Shown here: positions 40,263-49,597 of the stretch, piece by piece
How positions within the stretch are numbered: the stretch's first letter is position 1
Layout: each line of letters starts with the position of its first letter
Origin: Bog-756 sp963696495
Lineage (GTDB): Bacteria > Actinomycetota > Acidimicrobiia > Acidimicrobiales > RAAP-2
Reading direction: 5' to 3'
NCBI GenBank assembly: GCA_963696495.1
Contig: CAVOKJ010000003.1
Span: 496,001-560,000 of the forward strand
DNA: 64,000 nt
Made by a program: the position numbers and the translations under genes
Notes under the pieces: generated by a model
Database searches by the model: none
What the model saw: the letters and a program-made list of their open reading frames with translations, nothing else
What the model was told of the DNA's origin: nothing

Positions 40263-41723
40263 GTGGACAACCGCACCGCGATCGAAAAGGGCAAATGGGG
40301 TGCCGTCATCCTGATCGTTGCCGGGACCCTGGCCGCATGCGGGAGCGCGGCCTCGTCCTCCCCGGCGACGACAGCGGCGGTGGCGACCGGTTGGCGAGCG
40401 CCAGCCCTGTTCAGCAGTCCACCGGACACCGGACACGTCATCGAACCCCTGTCCGCCAATCCCACCGATCTGGCCGCTCACGGCTACGAGGAGCAGGAGT
40501 ATTTCGCGTCGGGCACCGCATACTCCTTCACCAGCCGGACCTCACCGTCAGACGGGAAGTGGACAATCGCTGTCTCGGGATCGGCGCCCTACCGCACGCG
40601 CATCATCGTGCGGCGCCCGAGCGATCCGGCGAGGTTCGACGGGAACGTCGTCGTGGAGTGGATGAACGTGTCTGCCGGCGAGTCAGCTCCCGACTGGGAC
40701 TACCTCGATCCGGCCCTCATGGACTCGGGCGCCGCCTATGTGGCGGTCTCCGCGCAGGCGCTCGCCGTCAACGGGGGGAAGGCTCTCCTCAGTTCGGGGT
40801 CGAGCCCCGGGCTCTCGCAGGATGAGCCGGCCCGGTACGGGAGCCTGCATCACCCCGGCGACCAGTACTCCCTCGACATGTTCGCCCAGATCGGTCAGGC
40901 ACTGCGGGCCTCCGCACCGTCGGTCCTCGGCGGGCTACGACCATCACACGTTCTGGCCATCGGCGAGTCCCAGTCGGCGTTCTACCTGACCACTTACGCC
41001 GACGCCATCCAGCCGCTCGACCACGCGTACCAGGGGATCTTCATCCATTCGCGCGGAGGTGGCGCCATCCCCATCAACGGCGAGGCCGTCACCTCGTCGA
41101 TCAATGGCGACGTGCGTATCCGCACCGACCTCGACGTCCCCGTCTTCATGTTCGAGACCCAGACGGACCTGATCCAGCTCGGCTACGCGGCGGCACGCCA
41201 GCCGAACACCTCCAGGATCCGGACTTGGGAGGTGGCCGGGACATCCCATGCCGACGCCTACGAAGTAGGGTCGGCCGCTTCCTTCCTCGGCTGCAGCACC
41301 GCGGTCAACTCCGGGCCTCAGCACGAGGTGGCTCAGGCCGCGTTCGTCGCCTTCTTGCACTGGGTGGACGACGGGACGCAGCCACCCTCGCCGAAGCCGT
41401 TCGCCCTCTCCTCCACCGACCCCGCCCGGCTGGCGCTGGACGCCCACGGGAACGTGGTGGGAGGTGTCCGCACCCCCGCGGTAGACGTGCCGGTGTCGAC
41501 GTTGAGCGGTGCGCCACCGCAAGGCAGCGGCGAGCTCTGCGGCCTGTTCGGGTCGACGGTCCCGTTCACTTCACAGACGCTGGTGGCGCTCTATGGGACG
41601 AAGGCCGGCTACGTCGCCGCCTACACCTCCGACCTCAACCGGGCCATTGCCGCTGGGTACATCCTTGCGGCGGATCGAGCGTCGCTCCTGGCGGAAGCGA
41701 CACAAGTGCCCTTCCCTACTTGA
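40263..41723 (+). CDS. Alpha/beta-hydrolase-domain lipoprotein (Abhydrolase_10)
   Basis: A 486-residue secreted protein. It has a lipobox LAAC with Cys26 after a hydrophobic stretch VILIVAGTLAA, then the large alpha/beta-hydrolase domain of the Abhydrolase_10 type (VVVEWMNVSAGESAPDWDYL, AIGESQSAFYLTTY with the nucleophile in GESQS, VFMFETQTDL and WEVAGTSHADAY with the His). Members hydrolyse esters outside the cell. GTG 40263 was chosen as the start of the signal. It stands alone. Confidence 0.8.
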   Translation: MDNRTAIEKGKWGAVILIVAGTLAACGSAASSSPATTAAVATGWRAPALFSSPPDTGHVIEPLSANPTDLAAHGYEEQEYFASGTAYSFTSRTSPSDGKWTIAVSGSAPYRTRIIVRRPSDPARFDGNVVVEWMNVSAGESAPDWDYLDPALMDSGAAYVAVSAQALAVNGGKALLSSGSSPGLSQDEPARYGSLHHPGDQYSLDMFAQIGQALRASAPSVLGGLRPSHVLAIGESQSAFYLTTYADAIQPLDHAYQGIFIHSRGGGAIPINGEAVTSSINGDVRIRTDLDVPVFMFETQTDLIQLGYAAARQPNTSRIRTWEVAGTSHADAYEVGSAASFLGCSTAVNSGPQHEVAQAAFVAFLHWVDDGTQPPSPKPFALSSTDPARLALDAHGNVVGGVRTPAVDVPVSTLSGAPPQGSGELCGLFGSTVPFTSQTLVALYGTKAGYVAAYTSDLNRAIAAGYILAADRASLLAEATQVPFPT

Positions 41724-41833
41724 GCGGAACCTCCCCACCACTTCCGACCTACCACGCTTCCCTCTCGCTCTGTCTGCTCTTGCTGGAAAGGTGTCCTAAC
41801 TGTCGTTGGCCGTCGGTCGGAGCTTTCGGGTGC

Positions 41834-42382
41834 TCAGGCTCGTCGACCGACGAAGTAGAGGAATTCCGTCTGCAGGTCGGCATCGACCGGGGGGTCCAAC
41901 TTGGGGCCGAAGAAGTTCGGTCGCCGGATCATCTCGTCCATCGGCTTGAGCACCTCGTAGGCCCGGGCGACGGCGTCTTCGTCGAGGTGCTCGTCTGCCC
42001 CGACCGTCCTGGCCAGGTCCCAGGTATGGATGAGCAGGTCCATGGTGACGAACCGGTCGATGACCTCCCCCACGGACATCTTGCCCACCGGTCCGTCGAT
42101 TTCCTTCCGCACCACATCGGGATCCTGGGTAATCGCCGCGACCGCCTGGGAAACGTCCTCCCATGCCTGTGTGGGGTCCTCATCAACACCGAGGCCCTCG
42201 GGTTCCTCACCTCGGAGACCGGAGAGCACGTTCCGATGACCCGCAACGATGTGGGCCACGATGTCGCGGGCGGTCCACTCCTCGCACGGGGACTGCGTTC
42301 CCCACTGGTCGGGAGCGACGGACTCGACTGCAGCATCAAAGCCAGCCGACACCACCTGGTAGTTGGCCTGCACGTGGGTCAT
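41834..42382 (-). CDS. DinB/MDMPI-fold metal-binding protein (TIGR03086 family)
   Basis: A 182-residue helical protein of the mycothiol-dependent maleylpyruvate isomerase N-terminal type. The metal-binding His residues lie in DIVAHIVAGHRNV and DLLIHTWDLAR, and the first helix holds SPCEEWTARD. Such proteins use mycothiol or bacillithiol in detoxification. ATG 42382 was chosen at the first helix. Function otherwise unknown. Confidence 0.8.
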   Translation of the reverse strand: MTHVQANYQVVSAGFDAAVESVAPDQWGTQSPCEEWTARDIVAHIVAGHRNVLSGLRGEEPEGLGVDEDPTQAWEDVSQAVAAITQDPDVVRKEIDGPVGKMSVGEVIDRFVTMDLLIHTWDLARTVGADEHLDEDAVARAYEVLKPMDEMIRRPNFFGPKLDPPVDADLQTEFLYFVGRRA

Positions 42383-42463
42383 GCAGCGAGGGTAGACCAC
42401 CTACGGCGTTGCCGAAAGCGCTTCCGGGAACTGTCGCCTATTGCCGGTGGGTGCTCCACCCCG

Positions 42464-42489
42464 GCACCGGGCGGGCAACCACCCGGTGC
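42464..42489. terminator. Hairpin between the DinB-like gene and the ArsR operon
   Basis: GCACCGGG and CCCGGTGC (8-bp arms, 10-nt loop) lie downstream of the minus-strand ArsR operon. No T tract follows. Confidence 0.4.
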
Positions 42490-42580
42490 TCACTGGCTGG
42501 TGAGGTTTGGAACAGCAGAACTGTGAATACCACAACCTTCCTCGGCGAAGTTCCTGGTTGACGGCAGCATCGCCGGGTGG

Positions 42581-42913
42581 TCATGGCACCGTGAGATAGC
42601 TCTCCAGGGCGTCGAGGCGGTCATCCCAGGTATGGGCCAAGGCGGCCAGAAACTGCTGGGCGATCTGCACGGGTGCGGACCTCAATCGGTAGCGCACCCG
42701 GCGGCGCTCACCTGGCTCGGGCGAGACGAGGCCGGCGTCGGTCATGAGGGCGAGGTGCTTGGCGATGGCCTGCCGCGTGATCGGAAGTCGAGCGGCCAGT
42801 TCGGTGGCCGTGGAGGGGCCGCCTGTGGCGAGGGCAGCGAGGATGCTCCGGCGGGTCGGGTCGGCGAGTGCGACGAAGACCTGCTCGGCGACAGCCTCGA
42901 TGTCAGGTGCCAT
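42581..42913 (-). CDS. ArsR family transcriptional regulator
   Basis: A 110-residue winged-helix repressor: VFVALADPTRRSILAALATG, TATELAARLPITRQAIAKHL (recognition helix) and GLVSPEPGERRRVRYRL (wing). The usual ArsR metal-binding Cys residues are absent, as in the ArsR-SRPBCC gene pair type. It overlaps the upstream SRPBCC gene by 11 bp. It probably controls its own operon through the inverted repeat at 43949-43969. Confidence 0.85.
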   Translation of the reverse strand: MAPDIEAVAEQVFVALADPTRRSILAALATGGPSTATELAARLPITRQAIAKHLALMTDAGLVSPEPGERRRVRYRLRSAPVQIAQQFLAALAHTWDDRLDALESYLTVP

Positions 42914-43334
42914 CGACGTGCTCCGCAAGCTCTGCCAACTCGCGCGACCAACCTTCACCGTGGGAGTCGTAGGTCTCGCGCCGGGTGTCGACGGGAAGCT
43001 GGGCGAATCCCGACTCGACAAGGCGCAGACGGGTGCCGTCACCGTCGGGTTCCAGGGTGAATTCGACGTACGTACGTCGAGGGTCGGACTCTGGCAAGTC
43101 GGGTAGTCGCCACGTGTATGCGAACACAGTGGGCTCCTCGACGCGCTCGACGCGCATGTCGACAGTCATGCCCCCAGCAAAGGTCATCGTGGCCGCGCCA
43201 CCGGGACGAAGATCTATCGTCGCACGTTCGCCGAACCATGCGCCCAGGCCGTCGGCGGTGGTGAGCGCCTTCCACACCTCACTCGGCGAGCGATTCAAGG
43301 TCACCGTCCGTTCGATGCGGTCGGGGAATGCCAT
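42903..43334 (-). CDS. SRPBCC/AHSA1-like protein
   Basis: A 143-residue Bet v1-like protein (AHSA1 branch): IERTVTLNRSPSEVWKALTT, GLGAWFGERATIDLRPGG, YTWRLPDLPESDPRRTYVEF and WSRELAELAEHV. AGGAGG lies 5 nt before ATG 43334. Middle gene of the SRPBCC-SRPBCC-ArsR operon; ligand unknown. Confidence 0.8.
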   Translation of the reverse strand: MAFPDRIERTVTLNRSPSEVWKALTTADGLGAWFGERATIDLRPGGAATMTFAGGMTVDMRVERVEEPTVFAYTWRLPDLPESDPRRTYVEFTLEPDGDGTRLRLVESGFAQLPVDTRRETYDSHGEGWSRELAELAEHVDGT

Positions 43335-43428
43335 GACTTCCTCCTGTGGGGTGACTACGAATTGTGCCGAACACGGGTCGCCGGCCCTGGGGGCCGCCTG
43401 GTCGATCTGCCGGAGCCCGGTATCAGGA

Positions 43429-43908
43429 TCAATTGTTCTCCTCGGCGGCGCGGCGGGCGAGGTCGCGGGGGCTGCGGTTGGGAGCGCCGGTGCCGCATTC
43501 GGCAAATTCGCGCAGGCTGGTACCGACGAAGTGGTCCCAGCTGCGGCTGCACATGTCCTTGCACTCGAGCTGGTCGTCGAGACCGCGGTGCTCGAAGTTG
43601 AGCTCGCAGGAACCGTTGTCGATCGGCGTGATGGTGAACGTCGGCTGGGTGCCCACCCAGTCCTCCATGAAGGTGCACTCGGTCACGGTCCAGCGGACGG
43701 TCGTCGGTCGGGTTGCCTCGTCAACGTGGATGAGAAGCGGCCGCTGATCCACCACCATGGGAAATCGCAGTTCGCCGCCGGTCGTGCCCGACCCCGTCAC
43801 CTGGCTCCACCAGGCGGCGAGCGCCTCGGTCGTGGTGACGGCATCGAAGACGACGCCAGCGGGGGCATTGATCCGGACGCTGATGCGGTAGTCGGTGCTG
43901 GTGGTCAT
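43429..43908 (-). CDS. SRPBCC/AHSA1-like protein
   Basis: A 159-residue Bet v1-like protein. It starts YRISVRINAPAGVVFDAVTT and contains TEALAAWWSQVTGSG and the late SWDHFVGTSLREFAECG helix. AAGGAGG lies before ATG 43908. It is the first gene of the operon and is paralogous to the next one; the tail SPRDLARRAAEENN is charged. Confidence 0.8.
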   Translation of the reverse strand: MTTSTDYRISVRINAPAGVVFDAVTTTEALAAWWSQVTGSGTTGGELRFPMVVDQRPLLIHVDEATRPTTVRWTVTECTFMEDWVGTQPTFTITPIDNGSCELNFEHRGLDDQLECKDMCSRSWDHFVGTSLREFAECGTGAPNRSPRDLARRAAEENN

Positions 43909-43948
43909 CGAGGGCCTCCTTGAGTTGATGCGAATATTGCAACCCGCT

Positions 43949-43984
43949 GATTGCTACTTTATGGCAACCAAGCGATTGCGTCAA
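43949..43984 (-). promoter_or_regulatory. Promoter with inverted repeat for the SRPBCC-ArsR operon
   Basis: On the minus strand, TTGACG (43984-43979) is followed 17 nt later by TAAAGT (43961-43956), a near-consensus sigma-70-type promoter. GATTGC-N9-GCAACC (43949-43969) straddles the -10 as a likely ArsR operator. Confidence 0.65.
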
Positions 43985-44132
43985 GCGGGCAGCGCACGTC
44001 GACATCTTCGGTGCGCTTCGGAGATTGAGGAGGTGGCCAGAGTCCATCGCCGGAAATGGCGCCGACAGGTCATGAGCGACTTCTGCGAGCTCGGACTCCG
44101 TGGCCATCGGGCCTGCCCCCCATCACTCCTGA

Positions 44133-44152
44133 GAGTGGCGGTATCACCACTC
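44133..44152. terminator. Hairpin downstream of the DUF1801 gene
   Basis: GAGTGGCG-GTAT-CACCACTC forms a stem with one mismatch, 17 bp after the stop codon at 44169 (minus strand). Confidence 0.4.
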
Positions 44153-44168
44153 CTGAAGGGTTGACTGA

Positions 44169-44531
44169 TCAGCGCTCATCCTCCGGAAAGGCCTGGGAGA
44201 TTCGCACAAAGACCAAACGCTGTACGAGGGGCTTCGGCAGCGGCGAGTCGATTGGAAACTGAAGCGCCCCGGTCGATGTCTTGTATGGGGCCACCTCGTC
44301 CCGTAGTACCGGAAAGACGGAGCCGCTGTGAGGCAGGTAGCTGAGGTGGTTCTTGAACGCCGCCAATCCGGCGATGACCTTCCCTTTCAACCTGAACGCA
44401 GGGAGTCCATAGGAGATCCCCTCTTCGGCTTCAGGCATGACTTCGAGGATCGTCTGGCGGACTTGCTGGAGTGTGGACCGTTTCGGTTCTTCGACATCCG
44501 CCAAGTAGCTGTCGACCTCGGAACGAGACAT
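44169..44531 (-). CDS. DUF1801 (YdhG/CyaY-like fold) protein
   Basis: A 120-residue protein of the DUF1801 family: VDSYLADVEEPKRSTLQQVR, EEGISYGLPAFRLKGKVI and AAFKNHLSYLPHSGSV are typical. Some members have been proposed as iron chaperones, but no function is proven. It starts at ATG 44531 and stands alone. Confidence 0.75.
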   Translation of the reverse strand: MSRSEVDSYLADVEEPKRSTLQQVRQTILEVMPEAEEGISYGLPAFRLKGKVIAGLAAFKNHLSYLPHSGSVFPVLRDEVAPYKTSTGALQFPIDSPLPKPLVQRLVFVRISQAFPEDER

Positions 44532-44908
44532 GGATCGGATTCTCGGCCCACCGTCGATCTGAAGTCAACAACCCCGGGTGGGTGGGACAAGTTACCCGAC
44601 CGCCGATTGCCGCCAGCAGGTCCCCAGGTGGGCTAACTGGTCCGGAAGCCCTCGAACTGCTCGGCCCCGTCAACCGGTTGCACCCACCGGTGACGATAAG
44701 GGGTATGTGGTTCAGCCATAGGAGGTGGAAGGTCTGGATCGGCAAGATTTCCGACGGCGACAGCCATGCCTGGGATGAACGGCACGAGTGGGCACGACCT
44801 GTCCGATCGTTATCCGGCATCAGGAGTTGAGGAACCTAGCCTCAGCGACTCTTGTCGGCCCGCTACCGCAGGCCTTTCCCTCGGGGCTGAACTCTTCTCC
44901 TCCGAAAT
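44532..44908. other. Intergenic stretch, no gene recognised
   Basis: About 380 bp between two minus-strand genes. No convincing ORF, RNA or repeat was seen. Confidence 0.5.
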
Positions 44909-45427
44909 TCAAGTAGGACCATCGTCCTGTAATTCCTTCTCGTAGAGCGCGAGCGCCAGGTCGGGTTGCAGCCAGGTGTATCGCTGGTCCCGCACCCATC
45001 GATAGCCCACTGATTCGTACAGGTCGCGCAGCTCGCGGCTCCGAGAGCCACAGTCGAGCCTCGCCAGGCTCCTACCGGACTCGGTCACGTAGTTCTCAGC
45101 CCACTGAAGAAGCCGAAGACCCAAGCCTTGTCCGCCAAAGGGCCTGGCCACGATGAGGTTGTGGACGTAACCGGCCGGGACAGGCTGCTCGCCCCAGATC
45201 ACGGGGTCGTCCCACAGGATGGTGACCGTCCCCACCCGATCTTGCCCGTGCCAAAGGACAAAGACGAAGTAGTCGTCACCCCGCTCCCAGGAGTAGGGGA
45301 TCTCGCCCAATTGCCACTGGTCGATCCCTCGGGACAGGAGCCATCGGGCTGCGTCGTCGCGCAGCCTGAGTAGCGCATCGGTGTCCGAGTCGGTCGCTTC
45401 GACCACCGTGAACTCCCCCCCGTCCAT
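44909..45427 (-). CDS. GNAT family N-acetyltransferase
   Basis: A 172-residue GNAT protein. The acetyl-CoA-binding segment ARPFGGQGLGLRLLQWAENY (a Q/R-x-x-G-x-G/A variant) is preceded by the strand AGYVHNLIV and followed by LARLDCGSRSRELRDLYESV and GYRWV. Substrate unknown. ATG 45427 was preferred, and a longer frame from 45487 is possible. Confidence 0.8.
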   Translation of the reverse strand: MDGGEFTVVEATDSDTDALLRLRDDAARWLLSRGIDQWQLGEIPYSWERGDDYFVFVLWHGQDRVGTVTILWDDPVIWGEQPVPAGYVHNLIVARPFGGQGLGLRLLQWAENYVTESGRSLARLDCGSRSRELRDLYESVGYRWVRDQRYTWLQPDLALALYEKELQDDGPT

Positions 45428-45625
45428 CACGATGTCATTCTGCTTTACGACGGCCCAGGCCTCTCGACATCCGCATGGGGCCGACACCGAGCGGAGTCCG
45501 GGCGTTCCGGATCAGCGGGCCAGAAGAGCCGATTTGCCCGCCCCCGACCGAGGAGGGGGTCAAGCCGAGCCAGGTGGACCCCGACTCCGCCTCGAACATC
45601 TCTGGCGCGGCGCTACCCTGGCCCT

Positions 45626-46558
45626 ATGACGAGATTCGGTGTCCAGCTGCCCAATTTCTCTGGAGTCGATCCAGCGGACTTGTTTGATCACGTCGCCGAT
45701 CTCGCTACGGCGGCGGAGGATTCCGGGTACGACGCGGTGTACGTCATGGACCACTTCTTCCAGCTGCCGCCCCTGGGTGGGCCAGACCAGCCGATGCTCG
45801 AGGCGTACACGCTGCTCGGCGCTTTGGCCGCCCGAACCCGAAGGGTGCAGTTGGGAACCCTCGTCACCGGGGTCACCTATCGCAACCCCGGAATCCTGGC
45901 CAAGATCGTGACGACCTTGGACATCGTGTCGCGGGGCCGAGCCATCCTCGGGATCGGAGGCGCGTGGTATGACGTCGAGCACCAGGGTCTGGGTGTCGAG
46001 TACCCGAGCGACCGGGTGCGCCTGGACATGCTCGAAGAGGCGGTTCAGGTGTGCCGGGCCATGTTCACCGCCGATGACGTGAGCTTCGAGGGGAGCCATT
46101 ATCGCCTCGACCACGCCCGCAATCTGCCCCGACCCGTCCAAGTCGGAGGACCGAAGATCATGATCGGTGGAGGCGGTGAGAAGCGGACCCTGCGGCTGGT
46201 TGCCCGCTACGCAGACAAGTGCAACGTCACGGGCGACGCCAGCACGCTCGCCCGCAAGATCGAGGTCCTCCACCGTCACTGTGCCGAAGTTGGCCGTGAC
46301 CCTGCCGAAGTGGACATCACGTGGATGAGCCCGTTGATCCTCACCACTTCCGAAGAGAGCACCGCCGAGATGCGAGGCATGTTGACAGCAGGCGGCTCCC
46401 CCGAAGAGACCGCCGGATTCACCGTCGGCCAGCCTCACGAGATCCCGGGTTTGGTGGCAGACCACATCGAAGCCGGTGCCGACGAGGTCATCTTCAGCTT
46501 CGCCTTCGGCGACACCACCGGGATCCGTGCGGTCGGTGAGGCACTCGGTCTCGAATAG
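45626..46558 (+). CDS. LLM class F420-dependent oxidoreductase
   Basis: A 310-residue luciferase-like protein of the TIGR03560 type. It shows TRFGVQLPNFSGV, SGYDAVYVMDHFFQLPPLGG, QLGTLVTGVTYRNPGILAK, GIGGAWYDVEHQGLGVEYP and IMIGGGGEKRTLRLVARYAD. It uses coenzyme F420 to reduce or oxidise small molecules. A second F420-type LLM gene is at 20396-21334. ATG 45626 is the natural first strand. Confidence 0.88.
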   Translation: MTRFGVQLPNFSGVDPADLFDHVADLATAAEDSGYDAVYVMDHFFQLPPLGGPDQPMLEAYTLLGALAARTRRVQLGTLVTGVTYRNPGILAKIVTTLDIVSRGRAILGIGGAWYDVEHQGLGVEYPSDRVRLDMLEEAVQVCRAMFTADDVSFEGSHYRLDHARNLPRPVQVGGPKIMIGGGGEKRTLRLVARYADKCNVTGDASTLARKIEVLHRHCAEVGRDPAEVDITWMSPLILTTSEESTAEMRGMLTAGGSPEETAGFTVGQPHEIPGLVADHIEAGADEVIFSFAFGDTTGIRAVGEALGLE

Positions 46559-46721
46559 GGACCTCAGCAGTAGCCGTCTTGCCGACATTCAGGAACAGGC
46601 AGGACAGGCGTGCAGCTCAGCCTCGGCGACACGTTGATGGCAGTCAACGTCGCCCCTACCCGGGCAGCCCTAGCCCGGACAGGGACTCCGCCCCGTTCAG
46701 AACGCACAGTGCCTGGGGCGC

Positions 46722-47225
46722 TCACTCCTGGTTGTGCCCGGCCAGCCAGTCCTTGTAGAAGGCGAACTGCCCGTCGAGGGTCTGTTGCACTTCACCCTTG
46801 CCGGCCCACTCGGCGATCCTGCCTCCGATGAGGGGGACCTTGACGTTGACGTCGATGTCGATCTCGTGCTTGCACTTCTTCCCCTCGGGGGCGAGGCGCA
46901 TCGTTCCCGAGATGTGGATGGGCGCACCCTTGACCTCCACATCGAAGGTGCCCTTCCATGCGCCCTCGGCACCTTTCCGCCACTCGTCGGTCTGGACCAT
47001 CGTGTTGGTCGGCTTGAGAACTCGCTTGGCGAAGCCGGGCAGGTCGGCGTCGACGACCTGTGACGACCGGACGCGGAGGACGCCGTCGTCCTCCCCGCAC
47101 TCGAGGACCTCTACGTCCCGGTGGCCCAGGCTCTCGTACAGGTCGCGGGTGACCTCCGGCTGGCGGAGCATGGCGATTACGGCGTCCACCGTCGCGTCGT
47201 AAGTGATCGAGCCCTTCAGGTCCAT
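46722..47225 (-). CDS. DUF2505 protein (SRPBCC-like)
   Basis: A 167-residue protein of the actinobacterial DUF2505 family: ITYDATVDAVIAMLRQPEVT, VRSSQVVDADLPGFAKRVL, HEIDIDVNVKVPLIGGRI and AEWAGKGEVQQTLDGQFAFY. The fold is START-like and function unknown. AAAGGA precedes ATG 47225. It is convergent with the LLM gene. Confidence 0.8.
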   Translation of the reverse strand: MDLKGSITYDATVDAVIAMLRQPEVTRDLYESLGHRDVEVLECGEDDGVLRVRSSQVVDADLPGFAKRVLKPTNTMVQTDEWRKGAEGAWKGTFDVEVKGAPIHISGTMRLAPEGKKCKHEIDIDVNVKVPLIGGRIAEWAGKGEVQQTLDGQFAFYKDWLAGHNQE

Positions 47226-47423
47226 CGGATGGTCCTTTCGTCGGCCTGTGACCAGCCCCACCGCCGGGACGAGGCTACTCCGCCTGCTCACCCGGCTCCC
47301 TCTGGGTACATCCGGACCGTCCGGGTCCGCTTCCTCGCATCGGCCAGCGCCCGCTCGGTCTGGGAGCGAACTCGTCGAGGTCGTTGGCCGTCGCCGGCGA
47401 GAGCCGACCCCGAGTCCGGAGGA

Positions 47424-48086
47424 TCAGCTGCCCACGATGCCGAGGATGCCGTCGGCGATCAGGAACAGGCCGACCAGAATCGAGACGACAGCGAAGACGA
47501 TGGGGCCGGCGTTCACGACGCGATCCCTGAGCGCGGCCAGCCGAGATTGGGCTTCTCCCGGTCGTCGGGCGTAATACAGGAAGATCAACCCGACCGTCGC
47601 GGTCGAGACCACCGTGAAGACGAGAAAGGCGACCAAGGCGATGATCGCTGCTGCATGGTGACGAATGAGCACCACCGCCAGAGCGGCGGTGAGCGTCCAC
47701 GGCTGCTCGAGGACGCCGACAATCGCCGCTTGCCACGGATTCAGTTGCTCGAGGTGCTCGGTGAGCCTCCTCGTGACCTCGGAACCGGTGCGAGGTATGT
47801 CCCGTCGCCGCCACTGACGAACGGCCGCGGCGAACAAGGCGAGACCGAGCAGGATCTCGATGACGTCCACCACTATGCGTCCGCTCCCATGTTGATTGGC
47901 CTCTGCCCCACCGAGGGCATAGCTGGCGGTGAAGACGATGACCAGCGATACACACCACCCAACGAGGAATGCTGCGGCATTGGCTGGCGCCCGCGTCGTG
48001 GCCAGCAACAGGATGAACACGACGATCGTGCTCGGGGACAGGCTGGCCAGTAGCCCGAGGAACAGGACCGAGACGATCAGGCCCAC
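47424..48086 (-). CDS. GAP-family membrane protein (peptidoglycolipid-addressing-like)
   Basis: A 220-residue protein with about six transmembrane helices: first helix SVLFLGLLASLSPSTIVVF with the family LSPxx motif, and helix IVGVLEQPWTLTAALAVVLI late. This is the GAP/Sap family linked to lipid transport across the mycobacterial envelope. It starts at ATG 48086. Its substrate here is unknown. Confidence 0.75.
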   Translation of the reverse strand: MGLIVSVLFLGLLASLSPSTIVVFILLLATTRAPANAAAFLVGWCVSLVIVFTASYALGGAEANQHGSGRIVVDVIEILLGLALFAAAVRQWRRRDIPRTGSEVTRRLTEHLEQLNPWQAAIVGVLEQPWTLTAALAVVLIRHHAAAIIALVAFLVFTVVSTATVGLIFLYYARRPGEAQSRLAALRDRVVNAGPIVFAVVSILVGLFLIADGILGIVGS

Positions 48087-48175
48087 GCTCAGAGTCCCGG
48101 CAACGTTGGCGGGCGCCGGCGTCGATGCTCAGTGACGAACGCGAGTGGATGGTTGGCCATTGCCGCCCCACCATC

Positions 48176-49060
48176 TCACGAGGTCGGGGCGGGAGATGGC
48201 GCTCCGCTACCGCCTACTAGCTCCGCAGAGCTGGGGCCCTGGGCGCGGGCCAGGATGACAATGCCGACGACGGCCACCGATAGTCCAATGATGGCGGGGA
48301 CCAAATGGCCCTTACCGTGGCTCAGCGACTCGCCGTAGACGACCGCGCCCAAGGTCACGCCCCCGAACAGGCTGACGGCGTTGCTGGACGCCATCGCCGG
48401 GGCCAGGACGCCGGTCTTGAGGGCGGACTGCTGGAGGACGAAGCCGACCACAGCCGACGCAACGAGCACGTAGATCGACCAGTCAGCGAAGAGGGCCAAC
48501 ACCTCGCTCCCGACCTCGGTGACGAAGGTCTTGGTCACCGCGGTCTGGAGGGCAAAGCCGAATCCGGCTGCCGCGCCGAAGAGCAGCGCCCTGGTCGCAC
48601 CCTGGCGGCTGCGACCCAACGTCGCCGCGGCCAACACCAACGCGAGAACGATCAAACAGGCCAACCACCATGTCTGTGCGCTCGGGTGGGCAGTGCCGCC
48701 CTGGGGTGATCCGACCGAGAGAAACAAGACGATACCCGCTACGATCGCCACTGCCCCGAACACGACCTCGCGGTCGATGTGCTGGTGGGTCAACCAGGCT
48801 CCGAACGGCAGGGCGATGACCAGGCTGAGTGTGGTGATCGCTTGCACGGCCATCAGAGGCCCCAGGTCGAGTGCCACCGCTTGGAGAATCCATCCGGCCG
48901 CCTGGAGCAGCATTCCGGCCAGCCATACCGGCTTGCGCAGAATCTGGACCATCCATGAGGAGTCACCACCCTCATCGGTGGTGTCGAGCGTACCTTTCTG
49001 CTGTAGGACAGTGCCGAGTGCAAACGCACATGCGGCCACAAATGCCAGGGTTGGGCCCAC
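48176..49060 (-). CDS. DMT-superfamily (EamA-like) transporter
   Basis: A 294-residue protein with about nine to ten transmembrane helices in two half repeats: LAFVAACAFALGTVLQQKG begins helix 1, and ALDLGPLMAVQAITTLSLVI and GVLAPAMASSNAVSLFGGVT are the paired helix starts of DMT transporters. It resembles DMT proteins with an Mg-transporter-like NIPA arrangement; substrate not assigned. It starts at ATG 49060. Confidence 0.78.
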   Translation of the reverse strand: MGPTLAFVAACAFALGTVLQQKGTLDTTDEGGDSSWMVQILRKPVWLAGMLLQAAGWILQAVALDLGPLMAVQAITTLSLVIALPFGAWLTHQHIDREVVFGAVAIVAGIVLFLSVGSPQGGTAHPSAQTWWLACLIVLALVLAAATLGRSRQGATRALLFGAAAGFGFALQTAVTKTFVTEVGSEVLALFADWSIYVLVASAVVGFVLQQSALKTGVLAPAMASSNAVSLFGGVTLGAVVYGESLSHGKGHLVPAIIGLSVAVVGIVILARAQGPSSAELVGGSGAPSPAPTS

Positions 49061-49076
49061 GGTGGCGTTCTCTCAG

Positions 49077-49277
49077 TTATCGGCCCTGGCGATACTCTTC
49101 GACCCACTCCGGTGGAACAGTCGCCGGGATCTTGCCTGATGGCCCCTTGGACACTGTCCTGGGCAAGAACCAGACAACTACCCAAGCGACTGCACAGAGG
49201 GAGGATTGAGCGACGACACGCCCACGACCATCATTCCGGTGAAGATGAGGCGATTTCGTTGCGCCAGGCGTCTGCAC
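49077..49277 (-). CDS. Doubtful small membrane protein
   Basis: A 66-codon frame with one hydrophobic helix (LCAVAWVVVWFL) and a tail SGKIPATVPPEWVEEYRQGR that looks protein-like. It overlaps the next gene by 47 bp and ends 16 bp before the DMT gene, so it could be a small accessory subunit. No homologue is recognised. Confidence 0.3.
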   Translation of the reverse strand: MQTPGATKSPHLHRNDGRGRVVAQSSLCAVAWVVVWFLPRTVSKGPSGKIPATVPPEWVEEYRQGR

Positions 49278-49497
49278 CAGCGGTCGTACCAGCGAGTGCC
49301 GCGTTGTGGAGCATCCTGATCACCGACTTGGCGGACTCGCTCGGGGGCACCTCTTGCCGGTTGGCCCACTGACGCACCGCCGAGATCACCACGTTCGATC
49401 CGATGAGTGCAGCGATCCCCAACAGCAGACAGCCCAACAGCGCAACCACACCTGCCGCCGTGAGCAAGCCTGTATTGATCGGAATCTGGTCCACCAC
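49231..49497 (-). CDS. Small membrane protein of unknown function
   Basis: An 88-residue protein with a strong transmembrane helix (about 9-33, LLTAAGVVALLGCLLLGIAA), then a soluble helical part containing NRQEVPPSESAKSVIRMLHN. GTG 49497 is the start. No family is recognised. It is on the same strand as the DMT transporter. Confidence 0.5.
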   Translation of the reverse strand: MVDQIPINTGLLTAAGVVALLGCLLLGIAALIGSNVVISAVRQWANRQEVPPSESAKSVIRMLHNAALAGTTAGADAWRNEIASSSPE

Positions 49498-49597
49498 TGT
49501 GTCCGTTGGATGCCATCGTGCTCTCTTTTCTTTGGACGCCGTCCCGAGGGACGTTCAACTCAATTCGTTGATGGTTGGGATCTCACCGCCGGCTGAT

